From contig CAKPKU010000011.1 in the NCBI GenBank assembly GCA_934167365.1, positions 1 to 30,102 on the forward strand: DNA of 30,102 nt. The letters run 5' to 3'. Origin of the DNA: an uncultured Clostridia bacterium (GTDB lineage: Bacteria > Bacillota > Clostridia > TANB77 > CAG-508). The position numbers were made by a program, and so were the translations under genes. Below the pieces are notes generated by a model. It was not told where the DNA came from, searched no databases, and saw only the letters and a list, made by a program, of their open reading frames with translations. Positions 30,003-30,102 of this stretch are shown in pieces (position 1 is the stretch's first letter; each line of letters opens with the position of its first letter).

Positions 30003-30102
30003 ATGTCAACTTTTTTCAATTTATTTTGTATTTAATTTATGATAAAATCACCTTAAAAGTTTATAAGCAAATATTTCACCCATGCATGTATAAACATGTA
30101 AA

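Overview
The window is about 30 kb of very AT-rich chromosome from a spore-forming, low-GC Firmicute, most likely an uncultured or gut-type member of the Clostridia. The evidence is the sporulation gene set (spoIIAA, spoIIAB, sigF, spoIID, a spoIIQ-like gene with an intact LytM site, spoVAC, spoVAD), a T-box leader on valS, strong AGGAGG ribosome binding sites, occasional TTG starts and the tig/clpP/clpX order. I cannot name the species. I saw no rRNA, tRNA, CRISPR array, prophage or transposase gene. Most genes lie on the minus strand; tcdA, the dodecin-like gene, spoVAC, spoVAD and murI are on the plus strand.

Layout. 1-6.6 kb: a protein quality-control and secretion block reads leftward as tig, clpP, clpX, secG, rnr, with terminators after tig, secG and rnr. 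6.6-11.8 kb: recN, an M50 site-2-type protease, tsaD, a metallophosphoesterase and a two-domain GNAT protein, all leftward. 11.9-14.8 kb, rightward: tcdA, then a divergent dodecin-like gene coupled to spoVAC, then spoVAD. 14.8-17.1 kb, leftward: a RibD-C-type reductase, a small acidic protein and a MYG1-family protein. 17.3-20.7 kb: spoIIAA-spoIIAB-sigF-spoIID-spoIIQ, tightly packed, with a convincing sigma-F-type promoter in the short gap before spoIIQ. 20.9-22.2 kb: a RelA/SpoT-domain protein with a long helical insert, flanked by inverted copies of a GGGGATGGTTCT REP-like motif. 22.5-25.7 kb: valS and its T-box leader (specifier GUA). 25.7-29.9 kb: a two-helix membrane protein, a LacX-type aldose epimerase homologue, phosphofructokinase, divergent murI and a two-helix membrane protein.

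The least explained structure is a family of dispersed non-coding elements. Copies A (22203-22389), B (29060-29243) and C (25276-25455) each have a 5' module of nested hairpins followed by a roughly 99-bp AT-rich part with TTTATATAATAGGAAA/TTTCCTATTATATAAA ends. Copy D (13405-13503) has only the second part. Hairpin arms differ between A/B and C by paired changes that keep the stems. Copies supply the stop codons of murI and spoVAC, abut transcription terminators, and one sits in the valS leader between the T-box terminator and the coding region.

Functional links: tsaD makes t6A in tRNA and tcdA acts on the same base to make ct6A. The spoIIA/sigF genes set up forespore transcription, SpoIID and SpoIIQ drive and support engulfment, and SpoVAC/SpoVAD take part in dipicolinate uptake. 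ClpP/ClpX and trigger factor handle protein turnover and folding.
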